Shown: piece after piece, positions 11,020-22,764 of the stretch
Position numbering within the stretch: the first letter of the stretch is position 1
Layout of the letters: every line of letters begins with the position of its first letter
Assembly: GCA_963920525.1 (NCBI GenBank)
Contig: OY986439.1
Span: forward strand, 42,477,485-42,541,484
DNA: 64,000 nt
Direction: 5' to 3'
Source of the DNA: Dichetophora obliterata
Taxonomy: Eukaryota; Arthropoda; Insecta; Diptera; Sciomyzidae
Translations under genes and position numbers: made by a program
The notes under the pieces: generated by a model
The model's database searches: none
Seen by the model: the letters and a program-made list of their open reading frames with translations, nothing else
Told to the model about the DNA's origin: nothing

Positions 11020-12843
11020 CAGTGTGACCAGAAGATTTTTGAAAAAATATGCTTTTTGTTAAAAAAAATATGCTAAATATTCCACTTTCAATTTTTATAT
11101 TTCACAAAAATATTCCACTTTCAGTTTCAAAGATATATATCTACATAAGTCTAAATATGCATATAAAAATAACACAGAAGCAAGTTTAAAAACATTTATT
11201 TATTTGATTACTATCGCACTTAAATTTATAAAACATAAGTTAATATTAAATAAATTATATTTACGTATTAATTATTATACGTAAATGAAGCATATATCAG
11301 TTGCTTTGTGCTTTACAAAAGTCTTTTCAAGAATTATATTCTCTTAAAAATAGTCAAATACTTTTCTCACAGAGAAAACTTCATTTTTAAATTAGAAACA
11401 TATAGGTGTATAACATATTGTCACCTACAATATAAAAACTCCAACAACGTTTTTAATTTTTTGTAGGAGAAGCCAAAAACGTTTTAAAATGGGACATATT
11501 TTAGACTTAAAAGCCGTTTTTTGGACAAATACCTAAAAATATCTACTTAATAAATGAAATTATGAAGAAATTATGACCTTAAAATCGACTATATGTGCTA
11601 TTTTAAAAGTTTTTGCCTTCTCCTATAAAAAATTATAAACATTGTTATGGCTTTTTTAATTTTAAATAACGATATACAATATACAAAACTGAAATTCAGG
11701 CACATCTTCGAGGTCAATTCTTAAATTGTTGCTTGTATTATTATCATAGAAATTCGCATTTCTAAATTTTTTTTTTATTAATCTATCTGGTGTTTGATAG
11801 GTATTACAACATTTTTTTGAACAAGCAGCCATGTTTTTACATTCAACAAATCATTTAAGAGTTTTTCTTGCATTCTATTTCGAATTTTCATTTAAATAAG
11901 AAAGATTAATATAACTAAAAATTTTCTCAACCTCAGCATTGCTAAATGGTAAGCTAAGCGAGAAAAGCACAAATTTTGATAAATCTTCAGATTCCGAACT
12001 TTGATCAATAACTTTTTTTTTCTGCTTTATTGTTTTGAATCCACATTTTAAAATAGTTAAAAGAAATAGCTTTTGTTAGCAATAATAGTGGTATTCACGA
12101 TGTGGTGCATTTGTGATAAATTTTTGCAACTTATTGTGAACGAACCTTCAGTAAAGTACATATTTTTTTTAAATCAGCTGATTTTTGTATGTACTTTTGT
12201 TTGGAAATATTAATTTAAATCCTCATTTGACTAAAGGAAATCATACAAAAACTGAAATGAAAGAATAAATTATATAAATTTTTATTAAATAAACTCACAT
12301 CCTAGCCTTTAGCTTGCTCCATGCTGAGTAGAAATGCTTGTACAATCAGCTGATCTAATACACGATACAAAATTTACTATAAATATCAAATTTATCAAAA
12401 ATACACAATCCAAGGAAAATACAACACATCGTGAATACTCCTAATGTTTTCTTAAGTAAATTACTTACTGCTGTAACATAATTCATAAAAAATCCAACCA
12501 AACAAACATATAAGTAAATTTACTTCACTTTTTAAGCTGCGTGAAGTTATTTAATGAATTACAATAAAATTGACAACGAAGAAGTTAACCACAAAATGAA
12601 TTCCTTATATTGAATTTTACAAGGTGGTTCAGAGATTAAAAAATTTAAAGTGTCGATAGCCAAAAAATAACCATTTTGTAACCAAATAGACATTTTTTAT
12701 TGCAATTTTTGTGAATTTTGAAAAATATAATCATACGAAAAATATTCCACTTTTTATGCTGCATATTTTTATAAAAAAAAAATATGCTTCCCGAAGTTAA
12801 AAAATGCCGAAATGGAATATAATATTCCACTCTGGTCACACTG
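11020..12843 (-). mobile_element. hAT element, copy A, with transposase remnant
   Basis: The termini are CAGTGTGACCAGA and its inverse. Perfect 8-bp duplications CTAATCAT flank it at 11012-11019 and 12844-12851. They fit the nTnnnnAn consensus of Ac-type hATs. On the minus strand near 11960-11870 a decayed hAT C-terminal dimerisation domain can be read (LPFSNAEVEKIFSY). The rest of the transposase is gone. Compared with copy B at 46460-48324 it retains about 380 bp more interior sequence around 11300-11680. It carries the same internal small MITE as copy B at the same internal site, so that insertion predates the spread of this subfamily. Confidence 0.85.
12087..12442. mobile_element. MITE with ATT/AAT duplication inside hAT copy A
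   Basis: Ends AGTGGTATTCACGAT and ATCGTGAATACTCCT are inverted repeats, and AAT flanks both sides (12084-12086 and 12443-12445). Related ends occur at 46861-47202 and 22517-22600, each also flanked by ATT or AAT. A 3-bp duplication suggests a PIF/Harbinger-like mover, but no transposase is available to prove it. Confidence 0.65.
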
Positions 12844-13219
12844 CTAATCATGGACGTTGAGCAGTTTAGATGAAAAGATAGAAAGATTTTTCGTAAGATG
12901 TACGGACCAATCTGCGTCAATGGTGAGTACCAAATACGGTGAAATGATGAACTGTACGAGCTATTTGCCGACATCGACATAGTCAAGCGCTTTCAAATCG
13001 AGCGGCTTTGTGGCTAATTCATGTGCAGCGCATGAAAGACGATGTTCCAGCGGTAAGAAGACGACCGCAGCTTCGTTGGAAAGACCAGGTAGAGGACAAC
13101 CTGACGAAGCTTGGAATTTCCAGCTGGCGCCAGCAACCGAAAGACAGAAATGGCTGGCGCAAATTCTCAGATGAGGCCAAGACCGACACACGATTGTAGC
13201 GCCAATTAAGTAAGTAAGT

Positions 13220-15030
13220 ATGCATTTATTAAGTTTTGATTAATAAACTTATCTGCACCGCAATATTTTATTTGTTTCAAGAATTTAAGAGTTGCATTGA
13301 CTTATTTTGTAACTGTCAAATAAATATTATACGCACTGAATATTTTTATAGTTGAGAATAATCTTGAAGATATATTCCATTTTGTTTTAGCTATACAAAG
13401 AGTATTTTTCAGGTTGTGGAAAAATTCGTTCGCAATCGATAAAAATACGATCTTATCGTTCGTTTTTTGCTGTGTGTGAGAATTTTTCAAACGAAAAATT
13501 TAAAAGCAGACGAACGTTCGCAATCGAAAAAGGAACGCTCTACTTGATCACTGATAAATTTGTGAGCTTTGTATTTTTTCGAAAGAATTTTTCACACAAC
13601 AACAGAAAGCAACAAACGTTCGTTTGGAATTGTACATTAAAAATGAGCGTTTGAAGAAAAAATTCACGAACGTTCGTTTGTGCGTGGAGTTATTAGACAA
13701 AATATAAATTTGTTGTTGTTTTTTTTTTGTACACTTGCTGCCATGAAAAGATGAAACCAAAATAGAGATGTGAACTGTACATGCATATGAGGAAAATAAT
13801 GTTTTAATGCTTTTGAATAAGGTAAAGAAACTTGATATGTCCAATCAAATAAAAAGCGATGGTTTGTTATGATTGGTTTTGTATGATTAAATTGCCTGAT
13901 AGGTCCAATACAATGGGTGATATATGTAATGGATATGGTATAGTGGTATGGTTTGAAGATAAGGTATACTGCAGAATGGTATGATGGTTATTTTGTTAGT
14001 GTTAAGTAAAGTAGAATCGCGGAAAAGTTAACTCGCACAAAAGTTAATCAACGCCAAACAATTCAATTAACACATCGTTCCCGTAATTCGTATTTCTACC
14101 ACGTAATTGTAGTAATTTTAAGGGTTTTGAGTTGTTTTGAGGTATTGTGCTATTTTGTAGTAATTTAAGGTATTTTGTGGTGTTCTGAGGTACTTTTTTA
14201 GCCACGCGGGAGATTTTTCTCACAAAATAACATGAGACTAACCACATCCCGCAATCGTTGAAAAATACCATAAAAGCTATTTATCGTGGTTTTCTGATGA
14301 CGTAGGAGGTGACGGAACATAACCCCAAGGTACATAATTCCAAATTACAAATTTTTTTCGTTTAAAAAGAGAGCATAGTCCAAAAATTATATTTAGTATT
14401 ATGACCGCTTAATAAGCAGAATGGTCTTTTGTTTTTGTGTCATAACTTTGGCTTTGGTCATGTCAGAAGCTCTAAATTTTGTTTTTATAGTGTTTTATGC
14501 GTACAACACATCTACATCAATAATTTAGATATGTCGTAAGTCGAATTACGGCCCTTGTACGGAATGGTGGAATGGTGATAACAACATCTACAAGGTCAAA
14601 TCAATTTATGATAAAATAATTTTCCCTTGTACGAAAAAATGGTAATTCAACAGCAACACAAACAGCGCTCGATACTACGCATCCGCAACAAGTTTTTTTC
14701 GCGAACTTAGGAAACGAACTTTCCTGAATTTTTCTTTGAACGATTAATTTTTATGAAAAATTAAAAACGAACGTTTTTTGCTTGTTATTTTTTTGTGAAA
14801 AATTCGATCGAAAAAATTTGATACTGACAAATTTTTCAGAGATAAAAAATACGACGCCAGCAGAGAGTTCCCCATTCGTTCGTGATACTTTGCGAGAACA
14901 ATTTTTTATGAGGAGAACGATAATTGAGAAATATCGTATTTTAAACGTTCTCCGCACCCTGGTATTTTTATCTATTGAAAGAAATTAAAAATGTGTTACT
15001 TTTACTCACATCTGTTCAAGCTTAGTCCCT
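13220..15030. other. Non-coding stretch with AACGTTCGT-rich segments
   Basis: No gene is supported. Two segments (about 13420-13680 and 14690-14960) are rich in CGAACG/AACGTTCG motifs alternating on both strands, as in small foldback repeats. The region 14090-14200 holds a degenerate TTTGAGGTATT-type tandem. A two-copy repeat family lies at 14311-14650. Confidence 0.4.
14311..14650. repeat. Unnamed interspersed repeat, copy 1
   Basis: Blocks GAACATAACCCCAAGG and CATAATTCCAAA near 14317-14345, then ATTATGACCGCTTAATAAGC near 14396-14417, and CCCTTGTACGGAATGG near 14552, recur in the same order at 51761-52690. The spacing differs only because the second copy carries an insertion. Both copies end in a short hairpin built on CCCTTGTACG. 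No coding frame or termini are recognised. Confidence 0.55.
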
Positions 15031-15432
15031 CACTACCTTCGAAATAGTTATGGAAAAATTTAAAAAGTATCGGTATTTCCAATAAAGAGATTGAATCTAA
15101 TAAAATTGATCTTAATATTCTGTTCGTTTTCTTGTTTCAAGCTCGGAATCTGATGAATCTGTGAACTCGGTATATTTCAGCATATCAACTTTAGACTTTC
15201 CGTCACATTTCAATTTTATCGCGTTTTGTGACCAAATGTAAATCAAATGCTTCCGGTGAAGATTAAATTTCAATTAAGTTTCTTAAACTCATATTTCCCT
15301 AAGTGCTCAGCCCTCTTGTTTACATAATTAACTACAGCATCACAACCTCGTGCTACCCTGCAATCTGGAAGGTAGCAACTATTATTCCAATTGCTAAGAA
15401 ACCCAATGCTCGTGAGCCGGGTGACTTTAGAT

Positions 15433-17877
15433 CAGGGGTGTGCAAAAAGCCGCCCATGGGCGGAAAGCTTTCACACGCATACGACAGCTTTCAATTAAAA
15501 AAGCTTTTCAGTCGATGTTCGAACTATTACACTGAATAAAATATTATTCAGTCGCTGTGCGTAGTTCATGCTGTGTGGTTGCGGTTGCTTGCTACTGCGT
15601 TGCCTTATTAAACACGACAACTCATCGTTAGTAAGTTTGTTCGTTCATTAGATGCGATCAGTCGTTGTGCGAGCTTCATGCTCTTTAGTTGCGGTCGTAG
15701 TTGCTTTTGCGTAACCTTATTGAATACGGCAAGCTACCATTCTTGCACTTCTTTGTTCATTCGATATTTTGACTTTGTGCAAGCAGGTTGTCTTAATCAT
15801 TACGCTCTGATTTTATTTTTATGTACGTGACAAAATGTTTGATATAAATTAGGAAATTGAATTCTTATTTGCAGAAAAATTTTTTGGTGAGGCCGAATGC
15901 ATGGTGTGTCACCACAAGGAGACACGTGTAAGAAGATATTATGTTGAAAGACATTATAAATGATGTCATAACGATTATGATTTAATTCAAAAATGAAAAA
16001 AGAAATGCATTAATTCTTAAATTGAAACATGTATTTTTTGAAAATTTCATCGGTTTAATCGGTATTAAAAGAAAAGTTTCAGTAACTATAGCTTTATCTT
16101 TAGCTAAACGTTGTCGTCCTTTTGATGATGGCCCTTATGTAAAGGAATTGTTTGGAGATATTTTGAAATGTTTTGGAGATAAAGGAAAAGAAATATCAGA
16201 AATATTTCAGTCCATTCCATTATCAAGGGACACCATATCTAGACGACAAATGACTTGAGCAAATATATTTATACTAATATGAAGGAAAGAGTAAATAACT
16301 GTAAATATTTTTCAATTTGCTTAGACGAGACCACAGATCTCACCGATACCAGCCAACTGTTAATTTTTGTCAAAACAGTTGACCGTCATTTCATTACACA
16401 TGAAGAAATGCTTACAGTTATTCCTATGGGCAAGGACATGTAAAAGGAAGTACAATTTATGAAGCAGTAAAAGAAAATTTATTCGCATTCGCAGATATAA
16501 GTCGACTTACTTCTATATGTACTGATGGCGCCCTTGTAATGAAGGGTAATAAAGAGGGTTTTTTAGGTTTTTTAATAAAAAACGGTATCAATATTCCTAA
16601 TTTCCACTGCATTATCCACTAATATGCTCTTTTTGCAAAATCCTTAAATATGATGAATGCAATAAACATTGCAGTAAAAATTATAAACAAAATTCGAGGA
16701 GGTCACAATTCACTGGGGCATCGAAAATTTCGATTGTTTCTCGAAGAAGTGGAAGCTGAGTATGGTGATTTATTGCTTCACACGGAAATTCGGTGGCTTA
16801 GCCGTGGGAAAAGCCTTCAGAGACTTTATGATTTGAAAAATGATGTTTTAGATTTTCTAGAACAGGATTCTGCAGACCAAGCTTAAGATCTCATACAGTT
16901 TTTAAAAGATTCGAACTTTTTGTTAGATCTTGCTTTTCTCTGCGATATAACTGAATTATTTAATCAAATTAATTTATGTTTACATGGAAAAAATAAGCAT
17001 ATATTTGATTTAATTATTTCAGTTGATGATTTTGAAAGAAGATTAAAAATTCTCATGCAACAATTTAAAAAAGCTAATCTTTCAAATATGCAACGAACAG
17101 CCGAAACAGTTGAAAAATATTCAAATTATGATAAGATACAGGAATATATAAAAATATTAGATGAATTAATTATTAATTTCAATGAAAGATTTCAAGACTT
17201 CAATAAAATTAAATCTTTAATTGATCTGTATAATTATCCTTTATCGTGCAGTATTGAAAACCAAAGTTCACATATCCATAATGAACTTAGAAATCTTCAA
17301 ATGGATCTATCCCTTCCGCTCAAAGTCGGTATAGAATTTTAGAAAGAAGTTGATGGAACTGCATATTTTAATATATAAAAAATGAGATATTTAGACTATA
17401 CTCAATGTTTGGTTCCACGTATTGTTGTGAGGCTGCCTTTTCAATATTAAAACTTATTAAAAACAAGTTCAGAACGCGAATTACTCAACAAAATCTTCAG
17501 AACTCATTAAGAATTAAATGCTGTAAAGATGAACTTGATATTAATAACATTATAAAACAAAATTTTACAAATTAACTAAAACAATTTTTTAAAGTTTAAA
17601 ATTATTATTCTCTGCTATGGATCCCAGCAGCGAAAAATTATATCTTACTTTTTTTTTAATTAACTATATGCTACAAACCTAACATGTATGTATGATGTAT
17701 CTACTTAAATTTGTATGTTTTTTCATATCTTTTTGTTTTTTTTTTCGCACAACACCCGATCGTATGCTGTGATCATACGAATGAACAAACTAGTGCTTTT
17801 CGCTCAGTGCAATGTTTGAAAACAAAAGCTTTGCAATACAAACACAAAATGTGAATGTATAATTTTGCGCACCTCTG
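15433..17877 (+). mobile_element. Buster-type hAT transposon
   Basis: Termini are CAGGGGTGTGCAAAA and the inverse of CAGAGGTGCGCAAAA. Flanking 8-bp duplications are CTTTAGAT (15425-15432) and CTTTAGAC (17878-17885), matching at seven of eight. They fit the nnnTAnnn consensus reported for the Buster branch of hAT, not the Ac branch. The 2.45-kb length and the BED-plus-RNase-H transposase of ZBED5/GTF2IRD2 type agree with that placement. It sits exactly between two halves of the LINE RT codon series. Confidence 0.9.
15880..17572 (+). pseudogene. hAT (Buster/ZBED5-like) transposase pseudogene
   Basis: Fragments in order give a full-length-type transposase. A BED finger lies near 15890-15965 (ECMVCHHKETRVRRYYVERH, pattern C-x2-C then H-x3-H in the frame). 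SLAKRCRPFDDGPYVKE is near 16100. The catalytic-core start FSICLDETTDLTDTSQL is near 16312-16360, and ICTDGALVMKG near 16515 carries the second catalytic Asp region. HTEIRWLSRGKSLQRL is near 16778, and the C-terminal dimerisation motif GSTYCCEAAFSILKLIKNKF is near 17410-17470. It is broken by a frameshift at about 16255 and stops at 16441, 16620, 16884 and 17340, plus a further shift near 17390. It would have been an RNase-H-fold DDE enzyme cutting at the element ends. It is clearly inactive. Confidence 0.9.
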
Positions 17878-18108
17878 CTTTAGACCCATTAGTTTATTGT
17901 CATCAATATCTAAGGTTTGGGAATCTATAATGGCGGAGCAGATCTCCAACCACATATGCACATTCGGTTTTATGTCAGATCATCAGTCTGGTTTTCGTCT
18001 ATGGTTAAAATAACAGATGCTGTTAGAATACCATTTGATAAGGCACATGTGACTCTGCTCTGCCTACTAGACTTTACAAAAGCTTTTGATACCGTGAACC
18101 ACAACATA

Positions 18109-21100
18109 CACTCTAAAAAGTTTTTATTGAATTAATTAGTTTTTATGATCTATTGAATAATTACATGAATTAAGATTGTGAGCTTTAGATCAAGTGAGTT
18201 TTCAAGAAGGCAACAACAACAACAACAACTCTGTATAGAGTCAATCACTTAGCTGACTAGACAGTCTGTTTCGGAAATCGCTACATATTCCTCATCAGTA
18301 GTCTTTGAGTGATTAAGCTGTGATCAACTCACTGTTTAAACTAGCATATGAATGTGTAGATCCTCTAATTCATTCTCATGAATTGTATGGCTACTAATCA
18401 TATGACACTTCAAAGCAGTAAGCCATTTTAGATCACCGCCTTAACTCTATCAAGGGTTGCCATCTGTTCCAGTTGCTTCTTCATTTATTTCAATATTCAT
18501 TGGTGTTCGATTATTTGTCGAAATGCACCATAGAAATGAAACGAGTTTTTGCTTCGCCAGAAGCTAGTGTTCTAACTGAAAGGTGGCTATTTTCACAACC
18601 AAATGTTCAATCACACATGACTTTGACCGAAAAATCGATCAATTATTAGATTATTTAATTAATTTGACATTAATTAAACTTATTTGGCCGTGCTCTGCCA
18701 TAGTTAAGTTAATTAGTTTTTATGATCTATTGAATAATTACATGAATTAAGATTGTGAGCTTTAGATCAAGTGAGTTTTCAAGAAGGCAACAACAACAAC
18801 AACAACTCTGTATAGAGTCAATCACTTAGCTGACTAGACAGTCTGTTTCGGAAATCGCTACATATTCCTCATCAGTAGTCTTTGAGTGATTAAGCTGTGA
18901 TCAACTCACTGTTTAAACTAGCATATGAATGTGTAGATCCTCTAATTCATTCTCATGAATTGTATGGCTACTAATCATATGACACTTCAAAGCAGTAAGC
19001 CATTTTAGATCACCGCCTTAACTCTATCAAGGGTTGCCATCTGTTCCAGTTGCTTCTTCATTTATTTCAATATTCATTGGTGTTCGATTATTTGTCGAAA
19101 TGCACCATAGAAATGAAACGAGTTTTTGCTTCGCCAGAAGCTAGTGTTCTAACTGAAAGGTGGCTATTTTCACAACCAAATGTTCAATCACACATGACTT
19201 TGACCGAAAAATCGATCAATTATTAGATTATTTAATTAATTTGACATTAATTAAACTTATTTGGCCGTGCTCTGCCATAGTTAAGTTAATTAGTTTTTAT
19301 GATCTATTGAATAATTACATGAATTAAGATTGTGAGCTTTAGATCAAGTGAGTTTTCAAGAAGGCAACAACAACAACAACAACTCTGTATAGAGTCAATC
19401 ACTTAGCTGACTAGACAGTCTGTTTCGGAAATCGCAACCCTTGATAGAGTTAAGGCGGTGATCTAAAATGGCTTACTGCTTTGAAGTGTCATATGATTAG
19501 TAGCCATACAATTCATGAGAATGAATTAGAGGATCTACACATTCATATGCTAGTTTAAACAGTGAGTTGATCACAGCTTAATCACTCAAAGACTACTGAT
19601 GAGGAATATGTAGCGATTTCCGAAACAGACTGTCTAGTCAGCTAAGTGATTGACTCTATACAGAGTTGTTGTTGTTGTTGTTGCCTTCTTGAAAACTCAC
19701 TTGATCTAAAGCTCACAATCTTAATTCATGTAATTATTCAATAGATCATAAAAACTAATTAACTTAACTATGGCAGAGCACGGCCAAATAAGTTTAATTA
19801 ATGTCAAATTAATTAAATAATCTAATAATTGATCGATTTTTCGGTCAAAGTCATGTGTGATTGAACATTTGGTTGTGAAAATAGCCACCTTTCAGTTAGA
19901 ACACTAGCTTCTGGCGAAGCAAAAACTCGTTTCATTTCTATGGTGCATTTCGACAAATAATCGAACACCAATGAATATTGAAATAAATGAAGAAGCAACT
20001 GGAACAGATGGCAACCCTTGATAGAGTTAAGGCGGTGATCTAAAATGGCTTACTGCTTTGAAGTGTCATATGATTAGTAGCCATACAATTCATGAGAATG
20101 AATTAGAGGATCTACACATTCATATGCTAGTTTAAACAGTGAGTTGATCACAGCTTAATCACTCAAAGACTACTGATGAGGAATATGTAGCGATTTCCGA
20201 AACAGACTGTCTAGTCAGCTAAGTGATTGACTCTATACAGAGTTGTTGTTGTTGTTGTTGCCTTCTTGAAAACTCACTTGATCTAAAGCTCACAATCTTA
20301 ATTCATGTAATTATTCAATAGATCATAAAAACTAATTAACTTAACTATGGCAGAGCACGGCCAAATAAGTTTAATTAATGTCAAATTAATTAAATAATCT
20401 AATAATTGATCGATTTTTCGGTCAAAGTCATGTGTGATTGAACATTTGGTTGTGAAAATAGCCACCTTTCAGTTAGAACACTAGCTTCTGGCGAAGCAAA
20501 AACTCGTTTCATTTCTATGGTGCATTTCGACAAATAATCGAACACCAATGAATATTGAAATAAATGAAGAAGCAACTGGAACAGATGGCAACCCTTGATA
20601 GAGTTAAGGCGGTGATCTAAAATGGCTTACTGCTTTGAAGTGTCATATGATTAGTAGCCATACAATTCATGAGAATGAATTAGAGGATCTACACATTCAT
20701 ATGCTAGTTTAAACAGTGAGTTGATCACAGCTTAATCACTCAAAGACTACTGATGAGGAATATGTAGCGATTTCCGAAACAGACTGTCTAGTCAGCTAAG
20801 TGATTGACTCTATACAGAGTTGTTGTTGTTGTTGTTGCCTTCTTGAAAACTCACTTGATCTAAAGCTCACAATCTTAATTCATGTTTTTATTGAATTTTA
20901 CTACAACTCTTGTAGGCAACAGTTTTGCGGCTGTTTCTGTAGTAAATTTACACACCCTTATTTAATTAAACATATTGTTTACTATTAACTTGTAGTGAAA
21001 CTCAACAAAACATGTTTATGTTTGAGTTAAATATGTGGCAATATTAATGAAAAAATATAGATATTGCAGTAATATTAAACATCAATTGCTATCATCTGTG

Positions 21101-21884
21101 TAGTACCACAACAAAATTACTACTTCCATGTTAGCAAAATTCAACAACTAGAATTTGTTTTTACTACAATTGATGTAATCAATTAATTTTCTATTGATAT
21201 TCTAGTTAAGGCAACATTCTTAGTTTTGACATTCGATTATTTAGTTTAAAACACAATTTAAAAAATCTTAAAACTTTACACTCTTGACGACACGTGCAGA
21301 AATAAATTTGACTTATATTTTCTGCTTATCCTTCATTAAATTAACACTATAAACACCAAAATGAGACAAACACTCTTGCATAAAGAAATTCCTGCCGATG
21401 AGTACCCGAAAGAAAAAAACAAATGAAACACAGATATTTTCTATAGATTTTTATTTAATTATTAGCATATTGCTCTTATTGACCCATTTTGTTGTTTTGT
21501 ACAACATAAGATACTACAACATAATAAAACTTTTACTAAAAATCGAATAATTACTAAACTTTTTTCAATGTAAAACCATATAACTCTTATATAATGATCC
21601 ATACACGTTGACAACCAAAGTCGACTAAATATCTGTTGAAAATATTGTACATGTTGAATATTCAACATCTGCTTCATTAGTTCAATTTTGGTAGTAATAT
21701 AAATCATTGTAGTTGATATTGCAGCAAAATTAAAAATTTATTGCTTAATTTTGCTAAGAATAGTGTTTAATTGTAAATACTCAAAGATCAATATAAGATT
21801 TATAGTAAAATTACACATCAGTTTGAATTTCAACAAAAAATTACTATAATAATTATAGTAAATTTATATTTATTTTTTAGAGTG
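18109..21884. mobile_element. TA-flanked inverted-repeat DNA element carrying the foldback array
   Basis: The element starts CACTCTAAAAA and ends with its exact inverse, and TA flanks both sides (18107-18108 and 21885-21886). Removing it, with one TA, restores the LINE RT codon series apart from an old 1-base indel. TA duplications and CACT-type ends suggest a Tc1/mariner-class non-autonomous element. Excluding the array at 18132-20884 its own sequence is about 1.0 kb. The subterminal regions also resemble each other in inverted orientation (TTTACTAC motifs). No transposase frame is visible, so the superfamily remains inferred. Confidence 0.75.
18132..20884. mobile_element. Foldback element with arms made of tandem 577-bp units
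   Basis: Two full direct units start at 18132 and 18709 and a partial one at 19286, an exact period of 577. At 19434/19435 the orientation flips and the same unit runs inverted to 20884, with unit ends at 19762 and 20339 (again 577 apart). The copies appear identical by eye. The whole is flanked by the direct repeat TTTTTATTGAA (18121-18131 and 20885-20895, possibly two bases longer), consistent with a target-site duplication inside the TA element. Long inverted arms of internal tandem repeats are the defining layout of Drosophila Foldback elements, though FB duplications are normally 9 bp. No transposase is present. A single-unit relative lies at 2439-3010 and a solitary end at 39285-39352. 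Confidence 0.85.
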
Positions 21885-22516
21885 TACTATGTAAAAGAAC
21901 TCAAGTATAACTTAGGATTTTCTGACCATTCAGTTCGACTTTTAAATTGTTATTTATGCGGTAGAACACAGAGAGTGAAAGTGGGCACTAGTTTTTCATC
22001 ATATTGGCAAACTTCTAATGGAGTTCCTCAAGGCTCGGTACTTGGCCCACTTCTATTTTCTATGTTCATCAATGACATATTCAACAAGTGAAATAACGTA
22101 ATAATGCATGCATATGCTGACGACCTTCAGCTTTATTTTTCCAGACCTGTCGGGTCAATCAAAGATCTATGTGTCAGAACGAATGTACGAATGTCAGAAC
22201 GAATTTGTACACTGTAGCAGAATGGGCTAAATTGGGTTCATTGCTAAATTTTTAGCGATTGATGCAATTCTAAACTTTTTTTAAGCGATTTACAAAAACT
22301 CTTATTTTATCTTTAGCTATAATTTTGGAGTCCAATATTTTGTTGCCGCTAAGTTTAAAAATTAAAGAGATTTTTCAATTAAAATCGTAATTTTTGATAT
22401 ATTTATTAAGAAAAATTAATGCTTTGTATCTTTTGAGTGTTTTCAAAGAAAAAAACACCAATTAAAAGCACTTTTCCGAAAACTTGCTGTTTGTATTTAT
22501 CAGTTGTATTGATATT

Positions 22517-22600
22517 AGGGGTATTCACGATTCAGTGCACTTGCCTGTGCAGTTGAGGACTTGAGCAGTTGTGCAGTTAGGTTTTCGTGAACAAACCACT
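22517..22600. mobile_element. 84-bp MITE remnant with ATT duplication
   Basis: It starts AGGGGTATTCACGAT and ends TTCGTGAACAAACCACT, with ATT at 22514-22516 and 22601-22603. The termini resemble those of the MITEs inside the two hAT copies (12087-12442 and 46861-47202). The interior is shorter and unlike theirs. Confidence 0.55.
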
Positions 22601-22602
22601 AT

Positions 22603-22764
22603 TGCCCATATTACGATGTCCGTTTGCTCGGCGTAAACTTGGCCGTACAATATGGATGTTGTATGGATGTTGTTGTACTCTCCAAAATTTTTGACGGTTT
22701 CGCATTGGAAGCAGCAACAAAATTATTTGTACGCCAAGCAAACAGACATCGTGTAATATGGGCA
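22603..22764. mobile_element. 162-bp MITE with TAT duplication, copy 1
   Basis: About 33-bp terminal inverted repeats (TGCCCATATTACGATGTCC... and its inverse) enclose a short core. TAT flanks both ends (22600-22602 and 22765-22767). A second copy with the same layout and the same flanking TAT is at 62612-62764. The left duplication overlaps the end of the neighbouring ATT-flanked MITE, so this element inserted into that junction later. Confidence 0.8.

Larger units (their letters stand above)
10815..13212 (+). pseudogene. RTE-like LINE ORF2 3' fragment, split by a hAT
   Basis: Plus-strand reading in several frames gives the C-terminal signature of an RTE/craniofacial-development-protein-2-like ORF2. 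VVKDFVYLASS is near 10860 and RRYFGLSRQLRIRAFSRRTK ends near 11005. After the hAT come YGPICVNGEY near 12905 and ELYELFADID near 12955. The last open part, 13008-13199, reads HVQRMKDDVP and then RWKDQVEDNLTKLG. The segment between the RRTK motif and the glycine-rich region is shortened and stop codons interrupt. The 3' end runs into a short (AAGT)n tail at 13204-13219, as expected for this LINE type. The reverse transcriptase core is missing. Confidence 0.75.
15040..22260 (+). pseudogene. LINE reverse-transcriptase pseudogene interrupted by two transposons
   Basis: Plus-strand pieces are collinear with the RT of the LINE at 27-30 kb. From about 15040 to 15432 come the pre-RT region and WKVATIIPIAKK. 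From 17878 to 18108 come RPISLLSSISKVWESIMAEQ and LLCLLDFTKAFDTVNH. From 21887 to about 22250 come LKYNLGFSDHSVRLLN, GVPQGSVLGPLLFSMF and HAYADDLQLYF, the last containing the catalytic YADD. Stops and indels occur near 15270, 18005, 21895 and 22092. A small duplication at about 22170-22200 also breaks the frame. Endonuclease and C-terminal parts were not found. Each interruption has clean target-site duplications, so this fragment was there before the DNA elements arrived. Confidence 0.85.

Noticed and set aside
18132..20884. Repeat array as a CRISPR locus or satellite
   Set aside because: Units are 577 bp without spacers, and the second half is inverted. The foldback layout explains it.
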